Below are positions 1 to 7,940 of a stretch of DNA of 64,000 bases, one piece after another (position 1 is the first letter of the stretch; each line of letters starts with the position of its first letter). The DNA comes from CAZUFB01 sp964619775 (GTDB lineage: Bacteria; Actinomycetota; Coriobacteriia; Coriobacteriales; UMGS124), in the NCBI GenBank assembly GCA_964619775.1, contig CAZUFB010000002.1, forward strand, positions 1 through 64,000. The letters are read 5' to 3'. The notes beneath the pieces are model-generated. The model saw only the letters and a program-made list of their open reading frames with translations. It did no database searches and was not told the DNA's origin. The position numbers and the translations under genes were made by a program.

Positions 1-506
1 TCTGCGGCGGGCTCGCCGTCCGCCCGCTCCTCCGCCGCGTCCGGACTGCGGGAGGGGATGCGGCACGCATGCCCCCGTGCGTCGGAAGCCGCCTCGTCGG
101 CCGCGTCCGGACTGCGGGAGGCTGCAGCCGCAGAGCCTTGACGCGCGCGGCCGGTCAGGTTGGCCAGCAGGCGCGGGAGGGCATCCGGCTCGACGGCCGC
201 CGCCACGCCGCGCGCCATGACCCGCGGCGCCGCGGCGCGCGCGTCGGATGTGCACAGCACCGTCGTGCCGTTCGCGATACCCGCCAGCGTGCAGGCCACC
301 TCGTCGGGGGCCGACGTGCCCTCGCAGGCGCCCACCACGGCGTTGACCGTCACCGCGGGCACCCACCGCGCCGCACGGGCATAGGCGCGAGCGGGGTCGG
401 GCTCCCACTCGACCCCGCCTTCGCAGCCCGCCGCAATCAAGGCGGCCGCCACGAACAGGAACTCGCCCGGCCCCGTGCAGACAAGCCATTTGACCGTGCT
501 TTCCAT
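1..506 (-). CDS. TadZ/CpaE-like pilus protein, N-terminal part (runs off window)
   Basis: This reading frame starts with ATG at 506 behind a GGAGAG ribosome site and stays open to the window edge, giving 168 visible residues. The N-terminal 110 residues have alternating hydrophobic strands and helices, like the receiver-type N-terminus of TadZ/CpaE. No P-loop is visible; in that family the ATPase domain would lie beyond the edge. It follows cpaB by 32 bp, which is the usual Tad pilus order, and this synteny is the main basis for the name. Residues 131-137 and 153-159 repeat the same seven-residue stretch (RSPDAA-type) in an Ala/Asp/Glu-rich linker, and the DNA repeats there too. It could also be another Tad-associated protein with a pseudo-receiver domain. 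Confidence 0.5.
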   Translation of the reverse strand, partial: MESTVKWLVCTGPGEFLFVAAALIAAGCEGGVEWEPDPARAYARAARWVPAVTVNAVVGACEGTSAPDEVACTLAGIANGTTVLCTSDARAAAPRVMARGVAAAVEPDALPRLLANLTGRARQGSAAAASRSPDAADEAASDARGHACRIPSRSPDAAEERADGEPAA

Positions 507-538
507 GCGCTCTCCAACTTCCTCGTCGCCATACGTCA

Positions 539-1402
539 TCAGACCTCGGGAGCCGCTTCTCCGACATCGGCCCCGGTTCCTTCTTCCGACGGCCGCCCTC
601 CCTCGTCGACCGTCCCGCCGGCCTCCCCTTCGGCCGCAAGCCCGCCCTCGGCCGCGTCTTCGCCGGAGGCCCCCTCGACCACGGCCGGCTCCACGCCACC
701 GCCCTCGTACGCCGCCAGCCCGCCGGCCTCCTCCGCACCACCGTCCGACGACGCCTCGGTCAGCCGACGCTCAACCTCCTCGTCCGACGGCAAAACGAAA
801 TAGAGCCTCTGCAGGCTCGACGCCGCGATGAGCGCCTCGACCTCCGCGGGATCCACCCCCAGGGTCACCCACGAGAGGCTGGCCGCCGTGCCTTCGGCGT
901 TGGTGGCGAGCACCTGGACGCCCTGGCACAGCAGGCGGGCCGCGTCGCCCGACACCACGTACACGTCGACCGTCGAACCGGAGGACAGCGCCCCTCCCAC
1001 CGCGCTCTCGTTGGAGCACGGCACCGAGACGGCCACCATGCCGGCAGGGACGTCGAGCGAGGCGCCCTGCGCATCGACGTCGACCGACGCGACGGGTGTG
1101 TTCGCCGCGATGGCCGACGCCGCCGTCTTGCCCATGAGGTCCTCGATTTCGACCAGCGCCCCCTCTGGCAGGAGGTCGACGAGCCATTCCACGGCCTCGA
1201 CGTTGCGCTCGCTGAACGTCTCGCCCTGTGCGATGTCTCGAGCGGCGACGCACACGGTGACCGTCTCTCCCCCGTACTGCTCCAGGGCGCTCCTGCGCTG
1301 CTCGGATGCGGTGCCGCGGACGCTTGCCGCGTATACGGCCATGAGCACGCCGGCGACGACCGCGCATCCGACCGCAAGAGCGATACGCACCCTGAACGAC
1401 AT
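539..1402 (-). CDS. cpaB: Flp pilus assembly protein CpaB (SAF domain)
   Basis: The protein has 287 aa and is a periplasmic or wall-facing assembly factor of the Flp/Tad pilus. One membrane segment lies at residues 6-26. A SAF domain follows at about 49-110 (ARDIAQGETFSE is a typical SAF opening) and an RcpC-like domain at about 117-205. The last 70 residues are a Gly/Ala/Glu tail. ATG 1402 is chosen because AAAGGG lies 7 nt upstream; the longer frame starting at 1561 has no ribosome site and no membrane segment at its N-terminus. The gene is followed after 32 bp by the tadZ-like frame, so the rest of the tad operon should lie left of the window. Confidence 0.85.
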   Translation of the reverse strand: MSFRVRIALAVGCAVVAGVLMAVYAASVRGTASEQRRSALEQYGGETVTVCVAARDIAQGETFSERNVEAVEWLVDLLPEGALVEIEDLMGKTAASAIAANTPVASVDVDAQGASLDVPAGMVAVSVPCSNESAVGGALSSGSTVDVYVVSGDAARLLCQGVQVLATNAEGTAASLSWVTLGVDPAEVEALIAASSLQRLYFVLPSDEEVERRLTEASSDGGAEEAGGLAAYEGGGVEPAVVEGASGEDAAEGGLAAEGEAGGTVDEGGRPSEEGTGADVGEAAPEV

Positions 1403-1677
1403 CGGCAGACCCTTTCTGACGGGGCGGCACACGCCCCGCAAGCACGGGGCGCGCCCTGGAATAGGGGTGACCGCATTATCCGAAGGGCACCTCGCCGAAA
1501 CGATGTGATCGGCATGGAGCGTCAAGGGGTCTGACGCGAAAATGACAGTGCAGGCAAACAACGGCGCAAGGGATGTTCTCCCAGGAACCGAACAGCATCA
1601 ACGGTCGACGCGTATGGTCTTATGTAAATTAATCGGTCTGTCTTTATCGCCCCGCCTCGAGCGCGGCACCGCGTCCC

Positions 1678-2901
1678 CTACTGCGTGATCGACGCCTTGG
1701 CCGAGGGGTCGAGGCCGCGGCGGTTCACGAGCATCTCGGCTGCAAGGAGGCGGTATTCCTCGAGGCGGCCGGGCAGGACGTCGCCCGTCTCGACGGCTGC
1801 GCGCACCGCGCAGCCTGGCTCCGACCCGTGCGTGCAGTCGCGGAAACGGCAGCGGGGCACCAGCTCCTCGATCTCGGGGAAGGCCAGAGCCAGGCCGCGG
1901 TCCTCGTCGAGTAGGGGCATGGACCTCAGGCCCGGGGCGTCCACGAGCACGCCGGCGCCGGGCACCTTGAGCATGCGGCGCGCCACGGTGGTATGGCGCC
2001 CCTGGTCATCGCGCCCGCGTACCGCACCCACACTGAGCACCTCGGCCCCGAGCAGGGTGTTCACGAGGGTCGACTTGCCCGACCCGCTCTCGCCCAGCAG
2101 CAGGGCGCAGCGCCCCGCGGGGATGAGCGCGCGCACCTCCTCGACCCCCTCGCCCCGCAGGCAGCTCGCCGCCACCACCGGGACCCCGGGCCCCACCGCC
2201 GCGCGCACCTGGGCCACGTCGTCGGCAAGGCGGCCGGGGTCGGGCGAACGGTCGGCCTTGGTGAGGACCACCGCGGCGTCGGCGCCGCCCTCGCAGGCAA
2301 GCACCACCGACCGCACGACGCGGTCGAGCGGCACCGCGCGCTTGGAGAGCGGCTGGGCCACGAGCAGCACGTCGACGTTGGCGGCGAGCACCTGGCGCTC
2401 GCCGCGGCCCGACCCGTCCCAGCGGGTTATCGCCCCCGCGCGCGGCAGGATGCGCTCGATGAGCGCCTTGTCGTGCCCGTCGGGCAGGCGCAGCGCCACC
2501 CAGTCGCCCACCGTCGCACGCACGTCCTCCCCCTTGACGAGGGCGACGGCGTGCTCGGCACGGAAGGACCCCGCGGCGGTGGTCACGAGCGGGTAGCCGC
2601 GGTCGAGCCGCACGACGCGCCCCAGGGCGCACGGCGCCCCCTCGCCCGAAACGGGAGCCTCTGCCCCGTCCCGTCCGTCCCCCTGTCCCCGCCACGCCCG
2701 CAGCACCTCGTCGGGCACCGAGAAGTCGCCGAAACTCGGACCGAACGCCGCCTCGGCGCCCGCAGGCTCCTCGACCGCGGGAGCCGGCTCGGCACAGAGC
2801 GCCGCACGGCTTCCCCCCCTGGCTTTCTCGGCAGCGCCGGACGCACGGCCCGACGAGCCCCTCCTCCCCCGTGCTGGGCGTCTGGGCGGCGTTTTGCTCA
2901 C
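1678..2901 (-). CDS. rsgA: Ribosome small-subunit-dependent GTPase RsgA
   Basis: RsgA is a circularly permuted GTPase that acts in late 30S subunit maturation. The 407-aa product shows the permuted order: TKAD (G4) at 214-217, P-loop GESGSGKST (G1) at 270-278 and DAPG (G3) at 321-324. The zinc site C351, C356, H358, C364 follows. An OB-fold region precedes the GTPase at roughly 90-150, and the first 85 residues are a basic then acidic extension not usual for the family. The start is GTG 2901, 8 nt behind GGAGGT, and it overlaps the upstream stop by 4 nt (GTGA), which points to translational coupling with the OB-fold gene. It is the last gene of the trkH operon. Confidence 0.93.
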   Translation of the reverse strand: MSKTPPRRPARGRRGSSGRASGAAEKARGGSRAALCAEPAPAVEEPAGAEAAFGPSFGDFSVPDEVLRAWRGQGDGRDGAEAPVSGEGAPCALGRVVRLDRGYPLVTTAAGSFRAEHAVALVKGEDVRATVGDWVALRLPDGHDKALIERILPRAGAITRWDGSGRGERQVLAANVDVLLVAQPLSKRAVPLDRVVRSVVLACEGGADAAVVLTKADRSPDPGRLADDVAQVRAAVGPGVPVVAASCLRGEGVEEVRALIPAGRCALLLGESGSGKSTLVNTLLGAEVLSVGAVRGRDDQGRHTTVARRMLKVPGAGVLVDAPGLRSMPLLDEDRGLALAFPEIEELVPRCRFRDCTHGSEPGCAVRAAVETGDVLPGRLEEYRLLAAEMLVNRRGLDPSAKASITQ

Positions 2902-3578
2902 GAGCGCGACCTCCGTTTGAGATAGACGTTGAGCGCGGTCAGCGCCAGGCCGACCGCGACCAGACCCAGGCCAACCCACAGCAGACGCAGGTCGGCAGGC
3001 TCCTCGACGCGCCCGCCCGCGTCGACGACGCTCACGCTGCAGGCCGTCACGTCAAGACTGCCCGTCTGCGACTCGTCGGCGACGCGGTAGACGCCCGTGA
3101 CGCGCAGGACGGTGCCGCGCACCTGGTAAGAGCCGAAGTTCTCGATCTGCGCCACCTGTTCGTCGGTCATCAGCACCTCGATGGAGCTGGTGGACCCGTC
3201 CGAACTGTCTTGCACCACGACCCACCTGTAGCCGTCGGACGAGGCGTTCACCGGCTCGCCCACCACCTCGCCGAAAAACGTCACGAGCGTGCCGTCGAGC
3301 GCCTCGTCGGCGGACGCCAAGCACTCGACGGTGGTGTAGGTGGCGTCGTCCTCGCTAAGGCCCACCGGCAGGATGCCCTGGTCGGCGTCCAGGAGCCCGT
3401 AGAGCGCTTCGTCGGACGCCTCCTGCGCCCCCGCGCACGCCACCGGGGAGGCGTCCCCTTCCCATGCCGTCCTCCCGCCGGGCGCGAGGCACGCCGACGC
3501 GCCGATCAGGGCGAGGGCCGCGACCGCCCCGCACACGGCCGCCGCACACGGCCGCGCCGCAACCGTGCGCGTGCTCAT
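2898..3578 (-). CDS. Predicted membrane-anchored OB-fold-like protein
   Basis: The 226-aa protein has a hydrophobic N-terminal segment (about 10-32) ending in a Cys, which could be a weak lipobox or a signal anchor. A soluble beta-rich domain follows at about 60-185, and a C-terminal helix at about 195-216 ends in KRRSRS. The middle section reads like an OB-type nucleic-acid or ligand-binding barrel, with alternating hydrophobic strands such as TLVTFFGEVVGEPV. The start ATG 3578 overlaps the preceding small gene by 4 nt (ATGA), and its stop overlaps rsgA. I do not recognise a characterised family. Its place between a K+ transporter and rsgA suggests an operon partner with a cell-surface role, but the function is unknown. 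Confidence 0.7.
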   Translation of the reverse strand: MSTRTVAARPCAAAVCGAVAALALIGASACLAPGGRTAWEGDASPVACAGAQEASDEALYGLLDADQGILPVGLSEDDATYTTVECLASADEALDGTLVTFFGEVVGEPVNASSDGYRWVVVQDSSDGSTSSIEVLMTDEQVAQIENFGSYQVRGTVLRVTGVYRVADESQTGSLDVTACSVSVVDAGGRVEEPADLRLLWVGLGLVAVGLALTALNVYLKRRSRS

Positions 3579-3742
3579 GCGAACACCAGAAACGCCGCGA
3601 AGCCGCACAGGTAGAGCGCCGCGGCGATCAGCAGGCAGTATCCCGCCACGTGGAGCAGGGCAAACGCCGTGGCACGCATCTCCCGCCGGTCCCGTTCGCG
3701 GCGGCGGTCGGCCCGAGTGGGGACGGTCGGCTTGCCCGCCAT
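3575..3742 (-). CDS. Small membrane protein of the trkH operon, 55 aa
   Basis: This short frame encodes 55 aa. The N-terminal half is strongly basic (ten Arg/Lys in residues 4-23). One or two hydrophobic helices fill residues 25-55. ATG 3742 is one base past the trkH stop and lies behind a GGAAAGGGGG ribosome site, and its TGA overlaps the next ATG (ATGA). This spacing makes it a genuine translated gene and not a spacer. The basic-in, hydrophobic-out layout fits a small membrane subunit. Whether it partners TrkH is inference from position only. Confidence 0.7.
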   Translation of the reverse strand: MAGKPTVPTRADRRRERDRREMRATAFALLHVAGYCLLIAAALYLCGFAAFLVFA

Positions 3743-3743
3743 G

Positions 3744-5339
3744 CTAGCGCCCCCCTTTCCGCACGTCCCAGGCGCGGCGCACGCTTGCGGGCACGAGGGC
3801 GGCCGCGCGCCGGCCGAGCGGCGAGTCGCCCACGCCGCGCACGCCCGACACCGCGATGCCCGTCAACGTCGCCAGCAGGGCCACGAACTCGAGACGGCCG
3901 GCCAGCATCTGCACCAGGTAGCACGACTTGAGGACAGGCGAGACGTCGGAGGTGGCGATGCCCGCCGAAATGCCGCAGTTGCTTGTGCACGAGACGCTCT
4001 CGAGCACGGCGTCGAGCGGCTCGGCCCCGTAGAGCACGCCCGCCATCGCGCCGACTATGTAGGCCAGCAGGAACAGCAGGAAGACGAGCATCGCGTTGCG
4101 CGACAGCTCTGGGGTGAGGGTCTGCTCGCCCAGGTGGTAGTAGCGGATGGTCTCGCGGGCGCTCGACGGCAGCATCACGCGGCGCACCTCGCTGGCGATG
4201 GACTTGAGGACGATGGCCACGCGGATGGCCTTGATGCCGCCCGCCGTGCTCGACGTGGCGCCGCCCATCGCCATCGCCAGGATGAGCGTGAAGAGCACCC
4301 CGGAGCTCGCCACCGAGGTGAGCTGGGAGGTGGTGAGCGCGGAGAAGCCCGTGCCCGTGACGGCCGAAACCAGGGTGAAGACTCCCCTGTCGAGGAAGGC
4401 CCCCACGTCGCCGAAGGAGCCGTCCTGGGCGAAGGCCGCGGCGAGCAGCACAAGCACGACGAGCGCCCACGCCAGGATCATGCGGGTCTCCACGTCGCGG
4501 AAGAACTCGCGCGCACCCTTGCGCGCCATGTACAGGTAGACCGCGAAGCTGAACACGCCGGTGAGCATGAGGCAGATGAGCACGACGTTGAGCACCGGCT
4601 GCTGATAGTAGGAGACCCCCACGTCCATCACCGTGATACCACCCGTGGTGACCGCCGACGTTGCAAGGCAGAAACCGTGGTAGAGGGCGTCGATCGGGTC
4701 GAAGCCGCAAAACCCCCAGCACACGAGCGAACACGCCGCGGTGCCCAGGGCGATGAACGCCCCCATGAACAGAGCGATGAAGCGCGACGTCGTGGCCATG
4801 CGCGGGGCAAGGCGGTCCTGGTGCCCCTCGGCCTCGAAGAGCATACCGGCTCCCGAGAACTTGCTGATGGTTCCAAGGCCCAGCGCCACCAGCACGATGC
4901 CCTGCGCTCCGACGACGAGCATGATCATGCGCCAGAGGTGCAGTGACACCGGCAGATGGGCCAGGTCCTGCAGAAACGTGATGCCCGTGCCCGTGTAGTA
5001 GGAGATGCAGTCGAAAAACGCGTCGAACCAGGAGTCGCTGTAGCCCGACAGGGCGAACGGAACCGACGACACGAGCGCCGCCGCAACCCAGGCGAGGCCC
5101 GTCACGACGAGCGCCTGGACGCGCGTGAGCCCCCGCGCCCTGGGGCGGACGAGGCGCATCGCACTGCCCAGCGCGAACGCGCAGCCGAACGAAACCGTGA
5201 AGTCGACGGCCGGCCCCCACTCGCGGCAGGCGAGCGCGGCGGCGAGTGGGACGAGCATCGCAAGCGCCACGGCAGTCACCACCGCGCCGAGCGTGCTCAC
5301 CACCGCGCGGACGTCGTCTATGCGAAGTCTGGGCCACAT
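3744..5339 (-). CDS. trkH: Trk-type potassium uptake membrane subunit TrkH
   Basis: The protein has 531 aa and is the ion-conducting subunit of a Trk/Ktr potassium importer. Four membrane-pore-membrane repeats are recognisable from their selectivity-filter loops: TGTGIT at 116-121, TTGGI at 231-235, TGTGF at 328-332 and SNCGIS at 453-458. GGATSSTAGGIK at 359-370 is also typical. No gene for the cytoplasmic NAD-binding regulator TrkA is visible in the window, so it must be encoded elsewhere. The gene opens the operon trkH, small membrane gene, OB-fold gene, rsgA, and is transcribed away from the HAD gene with 109 bp between the two starts. Confidence 0.9.
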   Translation of the reverse strand: MWPRLRIDDVRAVVSTLGAVVTAVALAMLVPLAAALACREWGPAVDFTVSFGCAFALGSAMRLVRPRARGLTRVQALVVTGLAWVAAALVSSVPFALSGYSDSWFDAFFDCISYYTGTGITFLQDLAHLPVSLHLWRMIMLVVGAQGIVLVALGLGTISKFSGAGMLFEAEGHQDRLAPRMATTSRFIALFMGAFIALGTAACSLVCWGFCGFDPIDALYHGFCLATSAVTTGGITVMDVGVSYYQQPVLNVVLICLMLTGVFSFAVYLYMARKGAREFFRDVETRMILAWALVVLVLLAAAFAQDGSFGDVGAFLDRGVFTLVSAVTGTGFSALTTSQLTSVASSGVLFTLILAMAMGGATSSTAGGIKAIRVAIVLKSIASEVRRVMLPSSARETIRYYHLGEQTLTPELSRNAMLVFLLFLLAYIVGAMAGVLYGAEPLDAVLESVSCTSNCGISAGIATSDVSPVLKSCYLVQMLAGRLEFVALLATLTGIAVSGVRGVGDSPLGRRAAALVPASVRRAWDVRKGGR

Positions 5340-5448
5340 GCCTGAAGCAAACTCCCGTCGCCTGGTCTGGGTCGGCGTTCATTGTAAGATACCGGCACGA
5401 ATGCGGGACAGGGCGCGCTCGCAAGCGCCCCGAAAGGACAGACACTCT

Positions 5449-6192
5449 ATGTACCAGGCCGTTTTCTTCGATCTCGACGGGACGCTGCTGCCCATCGACA
5501 CGCACGGGTTCATGAGAGGCTACTTCGGCGCGCTCGGCGCGTTCTTCGCAGGCAACGGGGTCGACCCCGCATGGGTCCTCGAGGGCGTGCGCGTGGGCAC
5601 CGACGCCATGTTCTCCTATGACGGGGGCGCCACCACCAACGAGCAGCGCTTCTGGGACGCCTTCGAGCCCTACGCCGCCGCCTCGGAGGAGCCCGCGCGC
5701 GACTGGCGGGCGCTGTTCGCCTCCTTCTACGCCGAAGCGTTCCCGCGGCTCGGAGAGGGTATCGAGCCCGACCCGCTCGTCCACGAGGTCGTGGCGTGCC
5801 TGCGGGGCAAGGGCTACCGCCTCGCGCTGACCACCAACCCGCTCTTCCCGCCCGAGGCAACTGCGCAGCGCCTCGCATGGACGGGCGCCGACCCGGCCGC
5901 CTTCGAACGTGTGACCGCCTATCAGAACTCTCGCTTCGCCAAACCGTCCGAGCGGTACTACGCCGAGAACCTCGACGCCCTGGGACTCGACGGCGCCGAC
6001 GTGCTCATGGTGGGCAACGACCCCGTGGAGGACGGTGCCGCCCGGGAGCTCGGCTGCGGCCTGTACCTGGTGACCGACCACCTGGTCGACCGCGGCGGAG
6101 CGGGGGCCGACCTCGCCGCCACGCCGCACGGCTCCATGGCCGACCTGCTCGCCTTCGTGCAAGGCTTCCCCGCCCTGCCCGGCCACGTCTAG
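5449..6192 (+). CDS. HAD-family hydrolase
   Basis: The protein has 247 aa and is probably a cytoplasmic phosphatase for a small phosphorylated substrate. The nucleophile motif DLDGT has Asp8 and Asp10. Motif II (TTNP) lies near residue 127, the motif III lysine is probably in the FAKPSERYY stretch, and motif IV is GNDPVED. A helical cap domain fits between residues 20 and 95. ATG 5449 has AAAGGA about 10 nt upstream; the upstream in-frame extension overlaps trkH and is rejected. The gene stands alone, divergent from trkH and convergent with apbE. The substrate cannot be told from the sequence. Confidence 0.85.
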   Translation: MYQAVFFDLDGTLLPIDTHGFMRGYFGALGAFFAGNGVDPAWVLEGVRVGTDAMFSYDGGATTNEQRFWDAFEPYAAASEEPARDWRALFASFYAEAFPRLGEGIEPDPLVHEVVACLRGKGYRLALTTNPLFPPEATAQRLAWTGADPAAFERVTAYQNSRFAKPSERYYAENLDALGLDGADVLMVGNDPVEDGAARELGCGLYLVTDHLVDRGGAGADLAATPHGSMADLLAFVQGFPALPGHV

Positions 6193-6257
6193 TGCGGTCC
6201 GCAAACGTTGTGCGGCTCATCGTTCATCCACGTGCACACGACCATGAACGACGCCCC
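6193..6257. repeat. Intergenic palindromic repeat, copy E, probable bidirectional terminator
   Basis: The 65-bp gap between two convergent genes holds a perfect 8-bp stem, TCGTTCAT at 6220-6227 with ATGAACGA at 6244-6251. The part next to the HAD stop (GCGGTCCGCAAACG, about 6194-6207) resembles the arms of the repeat copies near 33159, 46669 and 59572. The location between converging genes fits a terminator for both. Confidence 0.55.
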
Positions 6258-7334
6258 CTACGCCGTCGCGTTGTCCACGATCCTGACCTTGCCCTCCAGG
6301 CCGCTCGTGACGTGCACCTCGTCGTCGGTCCCGATGATGACGGCCTCCAGTCCGGGACGGCCCTCGACGAACTCGAGCGCACCCTGCACGCCCAGGGCGA
6401 ACAACGTCGTGGAATAGCCGTCGCCGTCGAGAGACAGGTCGCTCACGATGGTGGAGCCGCCCACGTCGGTCTTGACGGGCATGCCGTCCTCGGGGCTCAG
6501 GATGTGGTGGTAGAACACGCCGTCCTTGGTGAAGTTGCGCTCGTAGAGGCCGCTCGTCACCACCGACTTGCCCACCACCGGCAACACCGCGCGCATCTTC
6601 TCGGGCGCCTTGGGGTCGCGCACGCCGATGCGCCACGGGGTACCGTCGGGGCGCGCGCCCACGGTGAGCACGTTGCCGCCCAAGTTCACGAACGCGCAGT
6701 CGCACCCGTGGTCGAGCAGCACGGCGGCCAGCGCGTCGGCGATGTAGCCTTTGGCGATGCCGCCCAGGTCGATACGGGCCTGCGGGTCGGTCAGACGCAC
6801 CGTCCCCGCCGCGCGGTCAACCTCGATCATCTTCCATCCCACGTGCTTGAGCGCCTCGTCGAGCCGGGCACGTTCGGGCACGACGCCCTTGTGGAAATCC
6901 CACAACGGGGTGACCGACCCCATCGTGACGTCAAACACCCCGCCCGACGCCTCGCAGTAGGCGCGCGACCTGTCGATGAGGTCGACCGTGCGCTCCGAAA
7001 GGCGCACCGGCTCGCCGTGGGCTTCGTTGAGGCGTGTGACCTCGCTGTCGAGACGCGTGCGGCTCAGCGCATGCTCGAACTCGACCGCCGTATCGCGCAA
7101 AGCCACGAGCGCCTCGTCGAGCCGTTCGGGGGAAAGGCCCTTCGGGCCGGGGTACGCCTTCACCGAGACCTGCGTGTTGTAGACGGGCAGCACGAGCTGG
7201 TGCGCACCGTCGGGTAGGGAGCTGGGGCGGATGACCCGCACGAGCGCGTCCATATCTATCTTGGAAAGGTCGACCGAGGCGGGCTTTCCCTTGCGGGACG
7301 CAGCCGCACCGGCAGGTTGATTCGTTGTCGCCAT
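6258..7334 (-). CDS. apbE: FAD:protein FMN transferase (ApbE family)
   Basis: ApbE enzymes attach FMN covalently to threonine or serine residues of flavoproteins such as Rnf/Nqr subunits and extracytoplasmic reductases. The 358-aa protein carries the family landmarks FDVTMG followed by PLWDF, DLGGIAKGYIAD for the FAD and Mg site, and a GDGYSTTLFALG C-terminal motif. Start ATG 7334 lies behind GAAGGG. The N-terminus is hydrophilic, with no signal peptide or lipobox, unlike many ApbE lipoproteins, so a cytoplasmic location is inferred. No obvious FMN-acceptor subunit is adjacent. Confidence 0.9.
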   Translation of the reverse strand: MATTNQPAGAAASRKGKPASVDLSKIDMDALVRVIRPSSLPDGAHQLVLPVYNTQVSVKAYPGPKGLSPERLDEALVALRDTAVEFEHALSRTRLDSEVTRLNEAHGEPVRLSERTVDLIDRSRAYCEASGGVFDVTMGSVTPLWDFHKGVVPERARLDEALKHVGWKMIEVDRAAGTVRLTDPQARIDLGGIAKGYIADALAAVLLDHGCDCAFVNLGGNVLTVGARPDGTPWRIGVRDPKAPEKMRAVLPVVGKSVVTSGLYERNFTKDGVFYHHILSPEDGMPVKTDVGGSTIVSDLSLDGDGYSTTLFALGVQGALEFVEGRPGLEAVIIGTDDEVHVTSGLEGKVRIVDNATA

Positions 7335-7475
7335 GCCACACACCCTTCGGACGAGAAACGCAAAAAACGGACAGCACCGGCAGAGCCGGGCGGGCGCACC
7401 GGGCCGGCACGGGGCCGACCGTGCGCACATTACGCTAACCGTGCAATTGTACGTCCATTCGAAAACCCGGACGGG

Positions 7476-7481
7476 TACAAT
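7476..7481 (+). promoter_or_regulatory. Possible -10 element for the YvlD-like gene
   Basis: TACAAT lies 32 bp ahead of the ATG at 7514 in the divergent gap with apbE. No good -35 hexamer is at standard spacing. A near-palindrome GTGCAATTGTAC at 7441-7452 lies 23 bp upstream and could bind a regulator. Confidence 0.35.
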
Positions 7482-7513
7482 CGCCCCACCGGAAACCGCA
7501 CGAGGAGGACACT

Positions 7514-7885
7514 ATGAGGTTCGTACTCACGTGGGTGCTCACCGCACTCGCCGTCAGCGTCGCCCTGTTCGTGGTGCCCGGCATCACCGTGGCCGGCACG
7601 CAATGGGCCGCCGTCTTTATCACCGCGCTGGTGCTGTCGCTCGTCAACGCGTCGGTCAAACCCCTGCTGCAGATTGTGTCGCTGCCTATCACGGTGCTCA
7701 CGCTGGGCGTGTTCGCGCTCTTCGTGAACGCCGCGCTGCTCGGCCTCACTTCGTGGCTCAGCGTGAACCTTTTCGGCACGGGCATCGTCATCGACGGGTT
7801 CGTCTCGGCGTTGTTCGGGTCCGTGGTGATCAGCGTCGCGTCGGCGGTCATCAACCTGCTGACCGGAGGCATCGCGCGCAACTAG
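7514..7885 (+). CDS. YvlD-like four-helix membrane protein (phage holin 4 superfamily fold)
   Basis: The protein has 123 aa with four hydrophobic helices and few charged residues. It matches the small YvlD/holin-4 family, which includes many chromosomal, non-phage membrane proteins of unknown role. The motif N-SVKPLLQIVSLPIT at about residues 45-60 is typical. ATG 7514 follows GAGGAGG with good spacing. There is no phage gene around it, so it is not evidence of a prophage. In Bacillus, YvlD belongs to an envelope-stress operon; no such partners are present here. Confidence 0.8.
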   Translation: MRFVLTWVLTALAVSVALFVVPGITVAGTQWAAVFITALVLSLVNASVKPLLQIVSLPITVLTLGVFALFVNAALLGLTSWLSVNLFGTGIVIDGFVSALFGSVVISVASAVINLLTGGIARN

Positions 7886-7898
7886 CGCAATGCACTCG

Positions 7899-7924
7899 GG
7901 CGGCGGGGCAAGGTGCCCGCCGCC
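7899..7924. terminator. Bidirectional hairpin between convergent genes
   Basis: The arms GGCGGCGGGGCA (7899-7910) and TGCCCGCCGCC (7914-7924) form an 11-bp GC-rich stem with one bulged base. It sits between the YvlD-like gene and the secreted-protein gene that converge here. No U-tract follows on either strand. Confidence 0.6.
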
Positions 7925-7940
7925 TGCCTGCAAGCCGCGC

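Noticed and set aside
3628..6204. Long minus-strand open frame of 858 codons across trkH and the HAD gene
   Set aside because: It is a shadow frame, lacks domain motifs and overlaps two genes with clear motifs and ribosome sites.
7514..7885. Phage holin, hence a prophage
   Set aside because: The YvlD/holin-4 family is common on chromosomes and no other phage gene is near.
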